Shown here piece after piece: positions 44,331-47,500 of a DNA stretch of 47,500 bases. The stretch lies in contig JAXCGZ010004336.1 in NCBI GenBank assembly GCA_037179515.1, forward strand, positions 7,501 to 55,000, in the 5' to 3' direction. The notes beneath the pieces were generated by a model. It did no database searches. It was not told where the DNA came from and saw nothing but the letters and a program-made list of their open reading frames with translations. How positions within the stretch are numbered: the stretch's first letter is position 1; each line of letters opens with the position of its first letter. The DNA comes from Halocaridina rubra (Eukaryota; Arthropoda; Malacostraca; Decapoda; Atyidae). The translations under genes were made by a program, and so were the position numbers.

Positions 44331-44595
44331 GTGCATTTTTTAAAGTATTAAAAATATGGCCCATAATGCTCGTCACAAGACCTGCATCTTTTCAAGAGAT
44401 GTCTCATATAGAATGGGTCCATTACAGTATTTGCTGTTGGAATCCTTAGATTCTGCACTCCCAGACCGGTTGTTTTTCTGCCAGCTCAGTGTTACTTTGT
44501 ACCCACTAACTCATAGTAGGAGCATATCTTGGAATGCAACCCTGCATGTACTTCAGTATGAAAAAAAAAAAAATAAAAAATAAAATAAAAACACA
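44330..44595 (+). repeat. Possible retroposed segment with A-rich tail
   Basis: A GC-richer segment with an open frame (44356-44583, MAHNARHKTCIFSRD at its start) ends in an A-rich tail from about 44561. The composition change and tail suggest a retrocopy, but I recognise no source gene and no target duplication. Confidence 0.3.
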
Positions 44596-44925
44596 TCCAC
44601 AAGCTGCACAGGTACTTATATATACGATATGTAATATGTAAAATCACCTATTTTCCCTAATATTGAAGAGCATTGCATTGTATTAGAGAAGTATCTTGAC
44701 CATTATTTTAGGTTGCTTCGCTCTGTGCGATATCTGGCAGCGAGGAAGCAGTACACCTCACCAAATTGGCTCAAATTTGTACTGAGAATTAAACCCTCAG
44801 CTTATGCTCTATTGTGGCATTATCATCTTATCCGCTTGCCTCAAGCTGACTCTGCTAAGTACTGCGCTTATGTCGTATTTACGCTTTGGCCTGAATGAAG
44901 TTGATAGTGCTGTTTAAATATGTCT

Positions 44926-45049
44926 CTTAAGTTTTTGTATAATATACATTACAAGTGGAGCTGCTTTGAGCTCTTATCCCATGCTTTCTTAAGTTTTCGT
45001 ATAATATACTTTACAAGTGGAGCTGCTTTGAGCTCTCATCCCATGCTTT
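44926..45049. repeat. 62-bp tandem duplication
   Basis: Two units starting CTTAAGTTTTTGTATAATAT (44926) and CTTAAGTTTTCGTATAATAT (44988), each ending ATCCCATGCTTT, with about three differences. Recent duplication. Confidence 0.93.
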
Positions 45050-45931
45050 TTTGTTTTGTATTTATGTCTTTGTAGATTTTCTGTCACTTAAAAAATTTTA
45101 TTTGATATATGTGGAATATATAAATAGGTCCAGTATTGTGTTGTTAGCAAACTATATACTTCCTTTTACACTCAGGACTTTGGAAGAAGATAAGGCATGA
45201 AATTAAAAGTCTTAAAACAAATCTTTTTAATCGTGCTGTGGTGTATCTATCATATCTAATACTTATAATATTTCTCTGGTAGTTATTTGTGCTGGTCTTC
45301 TTAATAAAACTCCACGTGATTTCTAATCCATACAATGATACTGTATACATATAGTAACATTCAAAGTAAGAAGTATTTTTTTGAGTTACATATAAAATAA
45401 TGATATATTTCAATGCATATACTGATTTAAAAGAAGAAAACTTACTATATATATTATGCATTCTTACAAATATCAGTATTGTATGATGATCACAGTATTT
45501 ATATGCAGTAGTTAATTGTCCATTTTGTTTTGTTTTTTATTTATAAAATATCACTTTGCCACTAGATGAAATTTTAATGCCTTTGTCTCAGTACAGTATT
45601 AAGAAATCTTATGTAACTTTCTCTGAAAAAAAAGTTTTTTTTTTTTGGATTCTTTACTTTGATTTCTTTATGAATAGCATTGTTTCTCCACATTAATTAT
45701 TTCTGTTGGCCATATATTCTCCTAAGTCCACTTAGAAGTGCCTCTGTGTTGAATTTTAAGTAGACGAGTAATGTCATATAATCTTAGATTATGATCATTA
45801 CCCAAAGTAATGTTCTCAACCATGTTGGTAGAAATGGTGAAAATGTACCACAATTTTGTTTTCTAGCCTCTAAAAATAATTTTTTTTTTTCCTTTGACTT
45901 ATTTTTTTTCTTATTTTGCCCATACATTTTA
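45050..45931. other. Spacer, nothing recognised
   Basis: AT-rich with small A- and T-runs. No gene could be supported on either strand. Confidence 0.4.
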
Positions 45932-46240
45932 CAGCTGTCCCTCATCTTACACACTGTTGGTTGCATAACTTCCTTTGTAAGTAAAAATTCACATAGTCAA
46001 AACCCCTAAGTTAATGTGTGTATGCTTAGCATATGATTTAGTTCCATCATCCTGTATATTTTGATTTATGCTTAGATTACCGTAGTGGACTTTTTAAAGT
46101 TTGCCGAATGCATTTTAAATTTATGTAAAAAGCTTACTGTAGTTATAAGGTATTTCTGGTGAGGAAATTTTTATGAGATTTATTTTTTATTATATTCCAA
46201 CTGTGTATACTCAAAACTGTACTAAGATGAAGGACAACTA
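45932..46240. mobile_element. pogo/Tigger-like MITE 3
   Basis: About 309 bp with termini CAGCTGTCCCTCATCTTACA and, reverse complemented, TAGTTGTCCTTCATCTTAGT, flanked by TA (45930-45931 and 46241-46242). Same terminal style as the elements at 22951 and 36857. Confidence 0.68.
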
Positions 46241-46540
46241 TAATTTGTTACTCCTATTGCACTTGGGTTGCAGGAAATAGTATAAAGGATCAGTAATTCC
46301 TCTCTTACTGTATATTTTTGCACGCTATAAAATCGCAACGTGAAGAGGTGGGAATGGACAGGATAGGATAAAACCTCTGTTGGAAAAAAGATAAAGTTGA
46401 ATATGTTCATCTTGTTTTATCTCTTCCTCTCATCTTCTTTAGGTACTGTTTTACTGTATATCATTGCTTGTATATGGTGTATATAGGATGGAATCTCCCC
46501 ATGCCTCACAAGCCACACAGCCTCTGATGCGTTTTTTTTT

Positions 46541-47500
<960 letters not shown>

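Noticed and set aside
44713..44898. Third alternative last exon of TMEM268 after the AG at 44711-44712
   Set aside because: A TTTTAG acceptor-like site is followed by a short open frame in phase 0, but it lacks RYSQRW and the C-x-C-Q motif, so there is no homology to 7A or 7B.

Overview
This window looks like nuclear DNA of an arthropod, most probably a decapod crustacean. A penaeid shrimp is my best guess, but it is inferred from style and not proven. The signs are a very high load of long, nearly pure microsatellites ((TA)n, (TC)n, (CA)n, (TTA)n), AT-rich spacers, CR1/jockey-like non-LTR retrotransposon remains, several tRNA-like SINE families, small inverted-repeat DNA transposons, and one spliced protein gene with ordinary GT-AG introns. 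There is nothing bacterial or viral: no operons, no phage genes, no CRISPR array.

The one gene I can defend is a TMEM268 orthologue (two-pass membrane protein, C9orf91 family) on the + strand. Six constant coding exons lie between 20263 and 24702, all joined by GT-AG introns with compatible phases. They can be completed by either of two homologous last exons, 7A (28748-29008) or 7B (35011-35247). Both begin in phase 0 after an AG, both start with an (E/D)RA...LL(S/A)RYSQRW block, both carry a C-x-C-Q-Y-x-E-x-H-L motif, and both end in their own stop. The predicted proteins are 438 and 430 residues and differ only in the C-terminal tail. This duplicated, mutually exclusive terminal exon is the most interesting biology in the window.

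Layout. 1-3.6 kb: a dispersed repeat (R1), a minus-strand hAT/ZMYM1-like transposase relic and a minus-strand LINE reverse-transcriptase relic. 4-13 kb: dense microsatellites, a decayed CR1-like LINE (7.1-8.2 kb), and SINEs at 4.2, 6.2, 9.4 and 12.5 kb. 11.9-14.6 kb: two short arrays of a ~270-bp unit that contains a tRNA-like module, each ending in an inverted partial unit and bordered by (TA)n, with a Harbinger-type MITE between them. 14.7-15.95 kb: a 5'-truncated CR1-like LINE on the minus strand whose reading frame is broken by a single stop. 16-19.6 kb: microsatellites, R1, LINE 3' tails and a degenerate short tandem repeat. 20.2-35.3 kb: the TMEM268 gene, its introns carrying R1 copies, pogo-like and foldback MITEs, a 27-bp minisatellite and a tRNA-like palindrome. 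35.3-47.5 kb: AT-rich sequence without a convincing gene, holding more MITEs, SINEs, two small tandem duplications and the longest (TA)n tract (about 363 bp).

The working picture is a single conserved gene embedded in repeat-rich DNA, with transposon insertion and microsatellite growth shaping its introns and 3' ends.
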